From Gammaproteobacteria bacterium (GTDB taxonomy: Bacteria > Pseudomonadota > Gammaproteobacteria > Pseudomonadales > Oleiphilaceae), in contig RFIV01000222.1 of the NCBI GenBank assembly GCA_003695085.1, positions 1 through 8,046 of the forward strand: 8,046 bases of DNA, read 5' to 3'. The translations under genes and the position numbers were made by a program. Of the stretch, positions 1-6,478 are shown one piece after another; position 1 is the stretch's first letter, and the number at the start of each line of letters is the position of its first letter. Below the pieces are notes generated by a model that saw nothing but the letters and a program-made list of their open reading frames with translations, did not search any database and was not told the DNA's origin.

Positions 1-1409
1 CCCGTGACCTGCCAGCCAATATGCTCCCGGTCAGCAAAGACAAGGTTCAGGTGGATAAACTCGATACCTTGTACAATTTGCTGTGCTTCTGCAGCAGTCC
101 GGGCGCGTCCCAACCTGAGCAGGGCATCCATGCTCCGGTCGGGCCAGGCACTGGTTTGCTGAACAGCGAGGCCGTAGCGGCTGACCGTGGGTACCGGCAG
201 CAGCTTGTTGACCCGTTCCCCGGCCACTGCCTCGTTGAGCAATGGCCCATGCCGGGTCGTACGGATCAGTCGTTTGAAAGGCTCCGCGCGCCCCTTGACG
301 TAAAAGACCTCTTCGCGCTCACTCACAGGCTCCCACTCATCCTTGTAGAGCGCTTCCCAGCGACCGTTTCGCTGACGCAGTTTTTCCAGAAACAGATCCT
401 GGCTGTCGGCCATGACCATGGTCATGCCCCACGCTACGTCACCATTGCTGCCGGCCACGATTCCGGGAATTCCTGCCAGCGCGATGCCACCGGCCGTGTA
501 GTCGGGCGAGCTGAGCTGCATCAGCATCCACAGTGGCGGATGCTCCAGCAACAGGTGCGTGTCATTCGCCAGAATACTCGCGCCGCCCTGCGTGCGGTCA
601 GGTGCGATCGCCCAGTTGTTGGAGGCAGCCAGTCCGCGGGCGACGCCCATCTGCTCCAGTTGCCGCGCCAGATCCTGCAGGGCGCGTGTATCGGCGGCCA
701 GCCGGGTCAGATCCTCGCCCGCCAGCTTGGCGGCCTCATCAAAGTCGAGCGGTTCATCGGGATAGACCGGAAACAGCCAGGCCGCTTTTTCCGCGCCCAC
801 CCGGGCAGCCACATTGAGGAAGGCCAGCTCCTCCTGAAGGTTGACGCCCAGGCCCAGGTTGACCAGTGCAAAAATATCGCAGGCGTTCTCGCCCTTCCAC
901 GGCTCCGGCTGGTAGTCCGCCAGCGCAATGCCGAAAGGCATTCGGCCCTGATGCTGATCCATCCATGTGTTGACGCCTTCGGCAAACAGACTCAGCAGGT
1001 GACGCAGGTCAGGGGAAAGCGCCTCACACTGCCGCCGGGCCATCTCCCGAACCCCCAGCGTGCGCATGTAGACATCCAGATTCAGGGCAACTGGCCCGGC
1101 CATTTCCGACAAGCGGCCTTGCGCAAGCAACACAAAGCTGACCATCTGCTCAAAGCGGTCAGAGGCCATGACCCAGCCTGCCGCGCGGGATAAATCCTCA
1201 AGGTTGCTCGCCTCGATTCGGGGAATGCCCAGGGCATCCCGGCGCACCTGAACCGGGGCTGACAGCCCGGGGAGCACCAGATCACCGGTCTGCGGGTCCA
1301 GTGTATCCTCGAAGAACGCCTTCAGCAGGGAGGTCCGGGCGGACCACAGTCCTGCGAGCAGCGCCAGGGTCAGCAACATGACAAAGGTGACCCGGGTCCT
1401 TTTCAGCAT
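1..1409 (-). CDS. Penicillin acylase family protein (Ntn hydrolase), C-terminal part missing
   Basis: Penicillin amidase (S45) family enzyme that would hydrolyse an amide bond, in relatives penicillin, acyl-homoserine lactone or other acyl-amides, after self-cleavage of a precursor exported to the periplasm. The visible 469 residues begin MLKRTRVTFVMLLTLALLAG, a signal peptide or anchor. The early conserved stretch RRDALGIPRIEA (about residues 54-65) and the region with ASDRFEQM and QGRLAEMAG fit the alpha subunit. The autocatalytic serine is Ser263 in AASNNWAIAPDRT; its codon lies at 621-623. LANDTHL follows, placing a His at position 23 of the beta subunit, and then GSNGDVAWGMTM and DSQDLF, all typical of the family. 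The catalytic Asn and the end of the beta subunit lie off the left edge. The start is preceded by GGAG six bases upstream. It is divergent from the TetR gene and very probably controlled by it. The SNNW form resembles QuiP-like and broad penicillin acylases more than PvdQ; substrate is not determinable. Confidence 0.93.
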   Translation of the reverse strand, partial: MLKRTRVTFVMLLTLALLAGLWSARTSLLKAFFEDTLDPQTGDLVLPGLSAPVQVRRDALGIPRIEASNLEDLSRAAGWVMASDRFEQMVSFVLLAQGRLSEMAGPVALNLDVYMRTLGVREMARRQCEALSPDLRHLLSLFAEGVNTWMDQHQGRMPFGIALADYQPEPWKGENACDIFALVNLGLGVNLQEELAFLNVAARVGAEKAAWLFPVYPDEPLDFDEAAKLAGEDLTRLAADTRALQDLARQLEQMGVARGLAASNNWAIAPDRTQGGASILANDTHLLLEHPPLWMLMQLSSPDYTAGGIALAGIPGIVAGSNGDVAWGMTMVMADSQDLFLEKLRQRNGRWEALYKDEWEPVSEREEVFYVKGRAEPFKRLIRTTRHGPLLNEAVAGERVNKLLPVPTVSRYGLAVQQTSAWPDRSMDALLRLGRARTAAEAQQIVQGIEFIHLNLVFADREHIGWQVT

Positions 1410-1417
1410 GGTTTACT

Positions 1418-1467
1418 CCAAACATGATCATTGTTCATGTTATAATATGAGCAATGATCACGTTTGG
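1418..1467. promoter_or_regulatory. 50-bp near-perfect palindrome: probable double TetR operator with divergent promoters
   Basis: The two 25-bp arms (1418-1442 and 1443-1467) are reverse complements except at three positions, and they meet at TTATAA (1440-1445). The left arm region contains a 21-bp inner inverted repeat, AACATGA-N7-TCATGTT (1421-1441), a size and form usual for a TetR-family operator; the right arm carries a weaker mirror copy. Both arms contain TGATCATTG in opposite orientations. A perfect -10 hexamer TATAAT lies at 1441-1446 for rightward transcription, and TATTAT (1447-1442) or TATAAC (1444-1439) serves for leftward. The -35 regions are poor. The outer left edge reaches the acylase ribosome-binding site. 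Binding by the adjacent TetR protein is an inference from position and symmetry. Confidence 0.8.
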
Positions 1468-1507
1468 CCACCCCCAAAATCGCCATATTCATCACAGGTC
1501 GATCACC

Positions 1508-2146
1508 ATGCCGCAACCTCTCAATCCACGCAGACGCCCCGCCCAGCATCGCAGCCGCGAACGCGTGGAGCGTATTCTTGCTACCGCTGTACACTTGACT
1601 GTTGAAAAGGGGTATGCACAGGTTTCCATGCGTGAAATAGCCCGCAGGCTCGGGATCCCGGTCAGTTCGCTCTATCAGTATTTCCCGTCAAAGGACGCGA
1701 TCGCTGCCACCCTGGCCGATCACTACATGAATGAGCTGAATGCCCTGCTGCCCCAGGCCTTGAGCCGGCCCGCACCCTCCGGTTCCCTGACGCCAGAGGC
1801 GCTGCGGGAGCGCGTCACGAGGCTGGTGGATCTCTACTGGGAATACTACCGGACGCACCCGGAACTGAGTGCACTGTGGTCCGCCTGCCAGGCCGATCCG
1901 GCTCTGCAGGCCCGGGAGCGCGCCAGTTGCGAAGCTCAGGCGACGCTGCTTGCAGGCCTTTTCGGCCCATGGATTCAGGAAGATGAATCCGGGCGCAAGG
2001 CACGGGCACTGGCAAGGTGGTGCGTGGACACCCTGGGTGCATCGCTCAGGCATGCCCTGCACCTGGCAGATACCGAGCAAGCCGCGCTTCTTGAGCAGTG
2101 TATCGATGGCCTGACACGGGCGCTTTCGTCCCACCTGCCCGGCTGA
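1508..2146 (+). CDS. TetR/AcrR family transcriptional regulator
   Basis: One-component repressor of 212 residues, a normal length for the family. The N-terminal DNA-binding domain covers about residues 16-62: ERILATAVHLTVEKGYAQVS, then the helix-turn-helix MREIARRLGIPVSSLYQYFP followed by SKDAI, very close to the TetR consensus. The rest, about residues 75-210, is helical and would bind an unknown ligand and form the dimer. I chose ATG 1508 because an in-frame ATG at 1454 lies inside the operator palindrome and right at the expected transcription start, would add an unusual 18-residue HIHHRS-type leader, and has no ribosome-binding site. ATG 1508 has AGG nine bases upstream and begins MPQPLNPRRR, a basic arm common in this family. 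It is divergent from the acylase gene, so autoregulation plus acylase control through the shared palindrome is the simplest model. The inducer could be an acylase substrate or product, but nothing in the sequence identifies it. Confidence 0.93.
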   Translation: MPQPLNPRRRPAQHRSRERVERILATAVHLTVEKGYAQVSMREIARRLGIPVSSLYQYFPSKDAIAATLADHYMNELNALLPQALSRPAPSGSLTPEALRERVTRLVDLYWEYYRTHPELSALWSACQADPALQARERASCEAQATLLAGLFGPWIQEDESGRKARALARWCVDTLGASLRHALHLADTEQAALLEQCIDGLTRALSSHLPG

Positions 2147-2190
2147 ATACCCGACCTCTCCGATACAATTTGTTACAGAAGGGCAGTGCC

Positions 2191-2206
2191 GGGGCAAAGC
2201 TGCCCC
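2191..2206 (+). other. GC-rich hairpin in the TetR-cyclase intergenic region
   Basis: GGGGCA and TGCCCC pair around an AAGC loop, 45 bases after the TetR stop codon. No T-run follows, so this is not a convincing intrinsic terminator; it could still slow polymerase or be chance in GC-rich DNA. The same 126-base gap holds TATACT (2231-2236) within the palindrome GAGTATACTC, a possible -10 element for the cyclase gene without a recognisable -35. Confidence 0.3.
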
Positions 2207-2272
2207 CTCGTCCAAAAGGCAGAGGCGGAGTATACTCGTGCGACGGACAATAAAAAAAGAACTGCCTGACAC

Positions 2273-3367
2273 GTGGAACCTTCAGCGTCAAATACCGAAG
2301 CCTTGCGCAATCTGCTCGAAAGCGAGGCACGTGCGATCACGATTCTGCGCGGCATATGCTGGGCCGGAATGTTCACGCTGGCGGGTATCGGCACCAAGGC
2401 CTGGTGGGCCGGGCACAGCCTTTATGGTCTGTCCCTGTATTTCTTTGCAGCAGCCATGCTGCTGAACCTGTTCATTCATTATCAAACCCGCAATGACAAC
2501 CTTTTCCGCAATGCGTTCCTGATCATTGTCGGCATGCTCTTCGCCTATCTGGCAGCGACCGGCGGGGAAAGCAATACGGGCATCCTGTGGTGGTACGTGT
2601 TCCCCCCCTTCGTATTCTACCTGGTGGGGCTGAAGCGTGGGCTGCTCATGATGGGCCTGATGGCCTTGATCATCCTGATCGTCTTCAACTTTCCTCAGCT
2701 TCCCTTTGTCAGAGCGGAATATTCGCTTGATTTCCAGATCCGCTTTCTCGCCTCCATGTCCTTCCTGACGACCTTCTGTTACGTGCTGGATTATTCGCGA
2801 CGAAAAACAGCCGATGAACTGCTGAACATGGCCCGACTCTACGAGCAGGCATCAAGAACCGACGAACTGACACAACTTCCCAACCGAAGGGACATGCGAC
2901 AGCGGCTGGACCAGGAATATTACCGATACAAGCGGCATGGCCGGCATTTCTCCGTTATTCTGCTCGACATTGATCACTTCAAGCAAATCAACGATACCTT
3001 CGGCCATGACGCGGGCGATTTCGTCCTGACCCGCTTTGCCGAGATCGTCAATGACACGATCCGCAAGATGGATGCTGCAGCCAGATGGGGCGGGGAGGAG
3101 TTTTTGGTGTTGTTGCCGGACACCTCACTGGTCCAGGCATTGGCGCTGGCTGAACGGCTGCGCGAGAATGTGGAGCAGGCACGTATTCGCTACAAGCAGA
3201 CCGTGATTCCCGTGACGACCAGTGCAGGCGTCTGTTCCATCGGGCAAACCAAGGATCTTGAAGCGTTGCTCAAGCAGGCGGATATCAATCTGTACCAGGC
3301 CAAGATAAAAGGGCGGAACCGTGTGATCCCGCCCGTGGTGCGCAAGGCTGACGCGCAGACATCCTGA
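2273..3367 (+). CDS. Membrane-bound diguanylate cyclase (GGDEF domain)
   Basis: Predicted to make cyclic di-GMP from two GTP at the inner membrane; 364 residues. The N-terminal half (about 22-173) has roughly six hydrophobic helices with no recognised sensor family. A linker with a possible short coiled coil (about 174-195) leads to the GGDEF domain, which opens with DELTQLPNRR (197-206), has the metal-binding Asp in LDIDHFKQIN (231-240), FGHDAGD, and the signature GGEEF at 273-277 preceded by RW. An RxxD inhibitory site, RKMD at 264-267, stands five residues before GGEEF, as in product-inhibited cyclases. All catalytic features are intact, so activity is expected. The start is GTG at 2273: an in-frame TGA lies at 2267-2269, so no earlier start is possible, but the ribosome-binding site is weak and a slightly later start cannot be excluded. 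The gene is convergent with the binding-protein gene, with 3 nt between the stop codons. Confidence 0.92.
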   Translation: MEPSASNTEALRNLLESEARAITILRGICWAGMFTLAGIGTKAWWAGHSLYGLSLYFFAAAMLLNLFIHYQTRNDNLFRNAFLIIVGMLFAYLAATGGESNTGILWWYVFPPFVFYLVGLKRGLLMMGLMALIILIVFNFPQLPFVRAEYSLDFQIRFLASMSFLTTFCYVLDYSRRKTADELLNMARLYEQASRTDELTQLPNRRDMRQRLDQEYYRYKRHGRHFSVILLDIDHFKQINDTFGHDAGDFVLTRFAEIVNDTIRKMDAAARWGGEEFLVLLPDTSLVQALALAERLRENVEQARIRYKQTVIPVTTSAGVCSIGQTKDLEALLKQADINLYQAKIKGRNRVIPPVVRKADAQTS

Positions 3368-3370
3368 TCG

Positions 3371-4360
3371 TCAGTCGACCCAGACCGCACGCGTCTCCAG
3401 ATGCGCCGGCAGCTTCAGCCCCCACTTTTGCATCTGTGTCCTGCTGAAGTAGAAGCGTCCCTTCTCGCCGATCCGAAAGCGTGGATTGATACTGCCAACG
3501 GGCGTGCCACGCAGAATCTGGTCCGCTATCTGTGCCGCGGCCTGCCCCTGTGATTCACCAAAAAGCACCAAGCCCCCGGCCGCCTTGTCAGCGCCCACCG
3601 CAAAATCCCAGAACGCAAAGGGCGGCAGCGGCGTGTTTTCGGACGTCCACTTGAGGACATCTCCGGCCGGCACATGCGTGCCGCCGGCATCCGTAATGGT
3701 GTGATACAGCCCGATGATGAGGGCATCATAGCCGTTCTTCTGGGAATCCAGAACCGCCTGCTTCCACTCATCAATGTTGCCGATCAGCTTCAGATCCAGC
3801 TGAGTCTTGCCAACTTTCATGCTCGACCGCCCACCGAAGGCTTCCTTGACCGCAGCCTGAGAGGTGGTGCCACTGTCAAACAGCACCAGCATGCGCTTGA
3901 GCTGACCTTTCATGACCTTGTCCAGCTCGCTGATGGAACGTTTGAACAGCGGGCGCTCCAGCACACCCACCACGTTCTTCATCTTGTCGACCCCGGCATC
4001 CCGCGGGTTGCTGTTGATACCCAGAAAAACCACCGGTGTGCCGGTATCATTGATACGCTGCCCGAGGAACTTCAGGGCATTGTCATCCCCCAACATCACC
4101 AGATCCGGCTTGACGGCCTGAAACTTCGCCCAGGCTTCCTCGGCCTTTTTCCCGAACTGGTCTTTCGGGATGCGCTTCGTATCCATCTGGAAGCGTTCCA
4201 GGGTGTATTTGCCTCCGAACGTTTCCTCAATGCCTTTCACGTAGCTGGCATCCCAGGGATAGTCGGCGTGATAGCTCTCGATGAGCAGAACGGTCTTGGC
4301 CCAGATGGGCGAGGCAAACAGGCCCAGACTGGTCAACATACAGATGATAAGTCGTTTCAT
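3371..4360 (-). CDS. Periplasmic ABC-type substrate-binding protein (PF04392-like), orphan
   Basis: Predicted exported binding protein of 329 residues with two alpha/beta lobes. A signal peptide is clear: MKRL, hydrophobic IICMLTSLGLF, and a likely cut after SPIWA (residue 21). The mature start KTVLLIESYHADYPWDASYVKGIEE matches the SYH-x-x-x-PW-x-x-x-x-x-GI pattern of ABC_sub_bind proteins and of related periplasmic sensor domains fused to kinases or GGDEF proteins. Other family-like stretches are DLVMLGDDNALKFL, TPVVFLGINSNPRDAG, KRMLVLFDSG and the C-terminal FGESQGQAAAQIADQILRGTPVGSI. No permease or ATPase gene lies within the window, so it is an orphan here. A strong ribosome-binding site, GGAGGGG, sits at 4363-4369 just before the ATG. 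Its ligand is unknown; characterised relatives bind amino acids or other small organic solutes. A sensory role with a membrane signalling protein is an inference. Confidence 0.88.
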   Translation of the reverse strand: MKRLIICMLTSLGLFASPIWAKTVLLIESYHADYPWDASYVKGIEETFGGKYTLERFQMDTKRIPKDQFGKKAEEAWAKFQAVKPDLVMLGDDNALKFLGQRINDTGTPVVFLGINSNPRDAGVDKMKNVVGVLERPLFKRSISELDKVMKGQLKRMLVLFDSGTTSQAAVKEAFGGRSSMKVGKTQLDLKLIGNIDEWKQAVLDSQKNGYDALIIGLYHTITDAGGTHVPAGDVLKWTSENTPLPPFAFWDFAVGADKAAGGLVLFGESQGQAAAQIADQILRGTPVGSINPRFRIGEKGRFYFSRTQMQKWGLKLPAHLETRAVWVD

Positions 4361-4442
4361 GTCCCCTCCGGTTTCTTGTTTTGAAAGCGCTGCGTGAGCG
4401 TCTCCTTACCTATAGACCAGTTTTTGACCACCTGCACGCCTT

Positions 4443-4471
4443 TTGGCAAAAGCCAAACGCTTTGTTACACT
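4443..4471 (+). promoter_or_regulatory. Probable sigma-70 promoter of the flavodoxin gene
   Basis: TTGGCA (4443-4448, five of six to the -35 consensus) is separated by 17 bases from TACACT (4466-4471, four of six to the -10). Transcription would begin near 4478, giving a leader of about 22 bases. The -35 lies in a small inverted repeat, TTTGGC-AAAA-GCCAAA (4442-4457), which might be a regulator site. No clear leftward promoter for the binding-protein gene was found in the 140-base gap; TATAGG on the minus strand (4416-4411) is only a weak candidate. Confidence 0.45.
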
Positions 4472-4500
4472 TTTATACCTGATTGAATAAGTAGGTTTTT

Positions 4501-4965
4501 ATGCAACACGCTCACATCCTTTATGGCAGTGTTTACGGGACCGCACGCGATGCGGCCGAGCAACTTCATGCCCAACTGCGTTCACAGGGCCTGTCGGTCT
4601 CGCTGGAGAAATCCCCGGACAGCGCGCGGCTGAGCATGCTGGAGGGCGCACTGATCATCGTGACGTCCACCACCGGGGCCGGCGATGTGCCGGACAACCT
4701 GCACCCCTTCCTTCACTGGCTGGAGACGTGTCCCGACCTCTACCGCCGGCCGTTTGCGCTGGCCGGGCTGGGTGACAGCAGCTACTTCGACACCTTTTGT
4801 GGTGCTGCAGAACAGATTCAGGCGAAACTGGAAGACCTCGGCGCAAACGCGCTTTTACCCTCGCTGAAAATCGATACCCTCGAACATGCTGACGCTGCGG
4901 CGCCGCTTCTGGCCTGGGGAGCTACCCTGCCCGATGCCCTGCGTTTGTCATGGCAGGCTGCCTGA
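4501..4965 (+). CDS. mioC: MioC-like flavodoxin
   Basis: Small FMN-binding electron carrier of 154 residues, close in length to MioC (about 147). The phosphate-binding loop is GSVYGTA (9-15), the second FMN loop TSTTGAGDVPDN (55-66), and the third AGLGDSSYFDTFCGAA (88-103), the last being the hallmark of MioC and of the flavodoxin domains of sulfite reductase and P450 reductase. It ends soon after these, with no reductase domain, so it is a stand-alone flavodoxin. The ATG is preceded by TAGG five bases upstream and by a plausible promoter at 4443-4471. It lies 45 bases before the qmcA gene on the same strand, so co-transcription is possible; a functional link to QmcA is not obvious. In E. coli MioC has been implicated in biotin synthase activity; the partner here is unknown. 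The symbol reflects family resemblance only. Confidence 0.85.
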   Translation: MQHAHILYGSVYGTARDAAEQLHAQLRSQGLSVSLEKSPDSARLSMLEGALIIVTSTTGAGDVPDNLHPFLHWLETCPDLYRRPFALAGLGDSSYFDTFCGAAEQIQAKLEDLGANALLPSLKIDTLEHADAAAPLLAWGATLPDALRLSWQAA

Positions 4966-4994
4966 GCTACAGTAGCCTTACCTGCCTGATACAT

Positions 4995-4998
4995 GGAG
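4995..4998 (+). promoter_or_regulatory. Ribosome-binding site deciding the qmcA start
   Basis: GGAG lies two bases into an upstream in-frame ATG codon (4993), so that ATG cannot use it and has no other Shine-Dalgarno. The site is nine bases before GTG 5008 and twelve before ATG 5011, favouring one of those two as the real start. Just upstream are two small palindromes, GGCAG-G-CTGCC (4952-4962) and GCTAC-A-GTAGC (4966-4976), of unknown meaning. Confidence 0.5.
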
Positions 4999-5010
4999 TC
5001 TTTTACCGTG

Positions 5011-5934
5011 ATGGAACTCTCTACCCTCGTTCTGGGCCTGATCGTCCTCATTGCCATTGTCGTCGTGGCCAAGGGTGTGGTCGTAGTGCAACAAGGTTAC
5101 GAGTTCACCGTGGAGCACTTCGGCAAGTACACACACACGCTCAAGCCCGGCCTTCACTTCATCCTGCCCTTCGTCAAGCGTGTGGGGGCCAAGATCAACA
5201 TGATGGAAACCGTGCTGGACATTCCGGCGCAGGAAGTGATTTCCAAGGACAACGCCACGATCATGGTGGACGGTGTCTGCTACTTTCAGGTAGTGGATGC
5301 GGCCAAATCCGCATACGAAGTCAACGACCTCTACCGCGCCATCCAGAACCTGGTCATGACCAATCTCCGGACTGTCATGGGCTCGCTGGAACTGGACCAG
5401 ATGCTCTCAGAGCGGGATACCATCAACACCAAGCTGATGAGCGTGGTGGATCATGCGACCGACGCCTGGGGCGTGAAGATCACGCGGGTGGAAATCAAGG
5501 ACATCCGCCCGCCCCAGTCCATAACCGAGGCCATGTCCAAGCAGATGACGGCGGAGCGTGAGAAACGGGCGCAGATACTGGAGGCGGAAGGCCAGCGTCA
5601 GTCCGAAATTCTGCGTGCCGACGGTGAAAAACAGGCCGCCATTCTGGAGGCGGAAGGCAAGAAGGAAGCCGCCTTCCGGGAAGCCGAAGCGCGGGAACGC
5701 CTGGCCGAGGCAGAAGCCAAGGCGACGCACATGGTCTCACAGGCCATCGCCAAGGGCGACCTGAACGCCATCAATTACTTTGTGGCGCAAAAATATGTCG
5801 AGGCGCTGGGCAATATCGCCAGCGCACCCAATGAGAAAGTCATCTTCTTCCCGCTGGAATCTTCCAAGGTCATGGGCGCGCTGGGCGGCATTGAAGAGCT
5901 GATCCGCAACGTGCGGGACAAGGGGCAGGCATGA
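5011..5934 (+). CDS. qmcA: SPFH/Band 7 membrane protein, QmcA type
   Basis: Stomatin/prohibitin-family protein anchored in the inner membrane, thought to form large ring or cage oligomers that organise membrane microdomains and influence the FtsH protease. From ATG 5011 it has 307 residues, against 305 for E. coli QmcA. An N-terminal membrane helix (about 2-23) is followed by the Band 7 domain: VVVQQGYEFTVEHFGKY, KINMMETVLDIPAQEVISKD, YEVNDLYRAIQNLVMTNLRT, MGSLELDQMLSERD and WGVKITRVEIKDIRPP, all strongly QmcA-like. Then comes a charged coiled coil of 11-residue repeats (about 189-238), and a C-terminal segment with NYFVAQKYVEALGNI. Starts at 4993 (ATG) and 5008 (GTG) are also in frame; ribosome-binding-site position argues against 4993. 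Its last codons overlap the NfeD-like gene by ATGA, so the two are translationally coupled, as expected for this conserved pair. Confidence 0.95.
   Translation: MELSTLVLGLIVLIAIVVVAKGVVVVQQGYEFTVEHFGKYTHTLKPGLHFILPFVKRVGAKINMMETVLDIPAQEVISKDNATIMVDGVCYFQVVDAAKSAYEVNDLYRAIQNLVMTNLRTVMGSLELDQMLSERDTINTKLMSVVDHATDAWGVKITRVEIKDIRPPQSITEAMSKQMTAEREKRAQILEAEGQRQSEILRADGEKQAAILEAEGKKEAAFREAEARERLAEAEAKATHMVSQAIAKGDLNAINYFVAQKYVEALGNIASAPNEKVIFFPLESSKVMGALGGIEELIRNVRDKGQA
5575..5706 (+). repeat. Four tandem 33-nt (11-residue) coding repeats in qmcA
   Basis: Four successive hendecads begin ILEAEG, ILRADG, ILEAEG and FREAEA. At DNA level CTGGAGGCGGAAGGC occurs exactly at 5578-5592 and 5644-5658, 66 bases (two units) apart. 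The repeat encodes the long right-handed coiled coil typical of QmcA and flotillin-like proteins, so it is a normal family trait; copy number could change by slippage without breaking the frame. Confidence 0.8.
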
Positions 5935-6395
5935 CCGTCGAGTACATACTGGAAGGGCTCACCCGGTGGGAGTGGTGGGCCATCGCCGGCATTGTGCTGC
6001 TGGTCATCGAGGCCTCGGCTTCCACGGAGTACCTGATCTGGCCCGGGCTGGCGGCCCTGACCATTGCCCTGTTGGCCGCCAGTTTCGAGCCACGATGGGA
6101 AGCCAATCTCATCGTGTTTGCAGCCTTGTCATTTGCCTACACGCTGATCGGCCGCCGGTATTGGAAAAAGGTCGGCACACGTACCGATGACCCCACGCTC
6201 AATCAGCGAAACCGGTCGCTCATCGGACGCAACTGCATTGTGGCCGAGACAGTAAACGCCGCGGAAGGGCGGGTACGCGTCGGCGACACCACCTGGAATG
6301 CCCGAGCGCAACCCGGATCCGGCCCGTTTGAGCCCGGACAAACGGTCAAGGTGGTGGATGCAGACGGTACAACGTTGATTGTTCAGGACAATTGA
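5931..6395 (+). CDS. NfeD-like membrane protein (YbbJ type), partner of QmcA
   Basis: Short NfeD protein of 154 residues, lacking the N-terminal ClpP-like protease domain of long NfeDs. It has about three hydrophobic helices (16-31, 35-51, 57-73), the first two with IEASASTEYLIWPGLAAL, and a C-terminal OB-fold (about 95-152) with SLIGRNCIVAETVNAAEGRVRVGDTTWNARA and PGQTVKVVDADGTTLIV, the standard NfeD pattern. It starts four bases inside the end of qmcA (ATGA overlap), so translation is coupled. In known pairs NfeD works next to the SPFH protein at the membrane; here that role is inferred from the operon. The symbol ybbJ is used in E. coli, but I leave it blank as the family is broad. Confidence 0.93.
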   Translation: MTVEYILEGLTRWEWWAIAGIVLLVIEASASTEYLIWPGLAALTIALLAASFEPRWEANLIVFAALSFAYTLIGRRYWKKVGTRTDDPTLNQRNRSLIGRNCIVAETVNAAEGRVRVGDTTWNARAQPGSGPFEPGQTVKVVDADGTTLIVQDN

Positions 6396-6464
6396 CGACG
6401 TTTTACATCACGTTACTGGCATAATTAAGCCATTTTGCCTATCCTCAGCACATCTCTGGCCAAT

Positions 6465-6470
6465 GGAGAG
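6465..6470 (+). promoter_or_regulatory. Ribosome-binding site supporting the GTG start at 6479
   Basis: GGAGAG is eight bases before GTG 6479, which follows directly on an in-frame TGA (6476-6478). The gap 6396-6478 shows CATAAT (6420-6425) and TTTACA (6402-6407), but they are spaced only 12 bases apart, so a promoter cannot be claimed. Confidence 0.6.
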
Positions 6471-6478
6471 CTGTTTGA

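Noticed and set aside
21..1193. 390-codon open frame on the plus strand
   Set aside because: It is antisense to the penicillin acylase gene, which has clear family motifs; the translated sequence is rich in Arg, Gln, His and Pro and resembles no protein family.
1454..1507. Upstream ATG extending the TetR protein by 18 residues
   Set aside because: The codon lies inside the operator palindrome at the likely transcription start, lacks a ribosome-binding site, and the added residues do not resemble TetR N-termini.
2602..2608. Runs of seven C (here and near 6942-6948) as phase-variation tracts
   Set aside because: Seven-base C runs are short for slipped-strand switching and both lie in well-conserved intact reading frames in GC-rich DNA.
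3310..3333. GGGCGG...CCGCCC hairpin near the end of the cyclase gene as a terminator
   Set aside because: It is inside the coding sequence, has an 11-12 base loop and no T-run, so it does not qualify as an intrinsic terminator.
3674..4384. 236-codon open frame on the plus strand
   Set aside because: It lies opposite the substrate-binding protein gene, which has a signal peptide, strong ribosome-binding site and family motifs; this frame is a shadow.
4950..5561. 203-codon open frame on the plus strand overlapping qmcA
   Set aside because: It is the +1 shadow of qmcA, Gly/Arg/His-rich, without recognisable domains.
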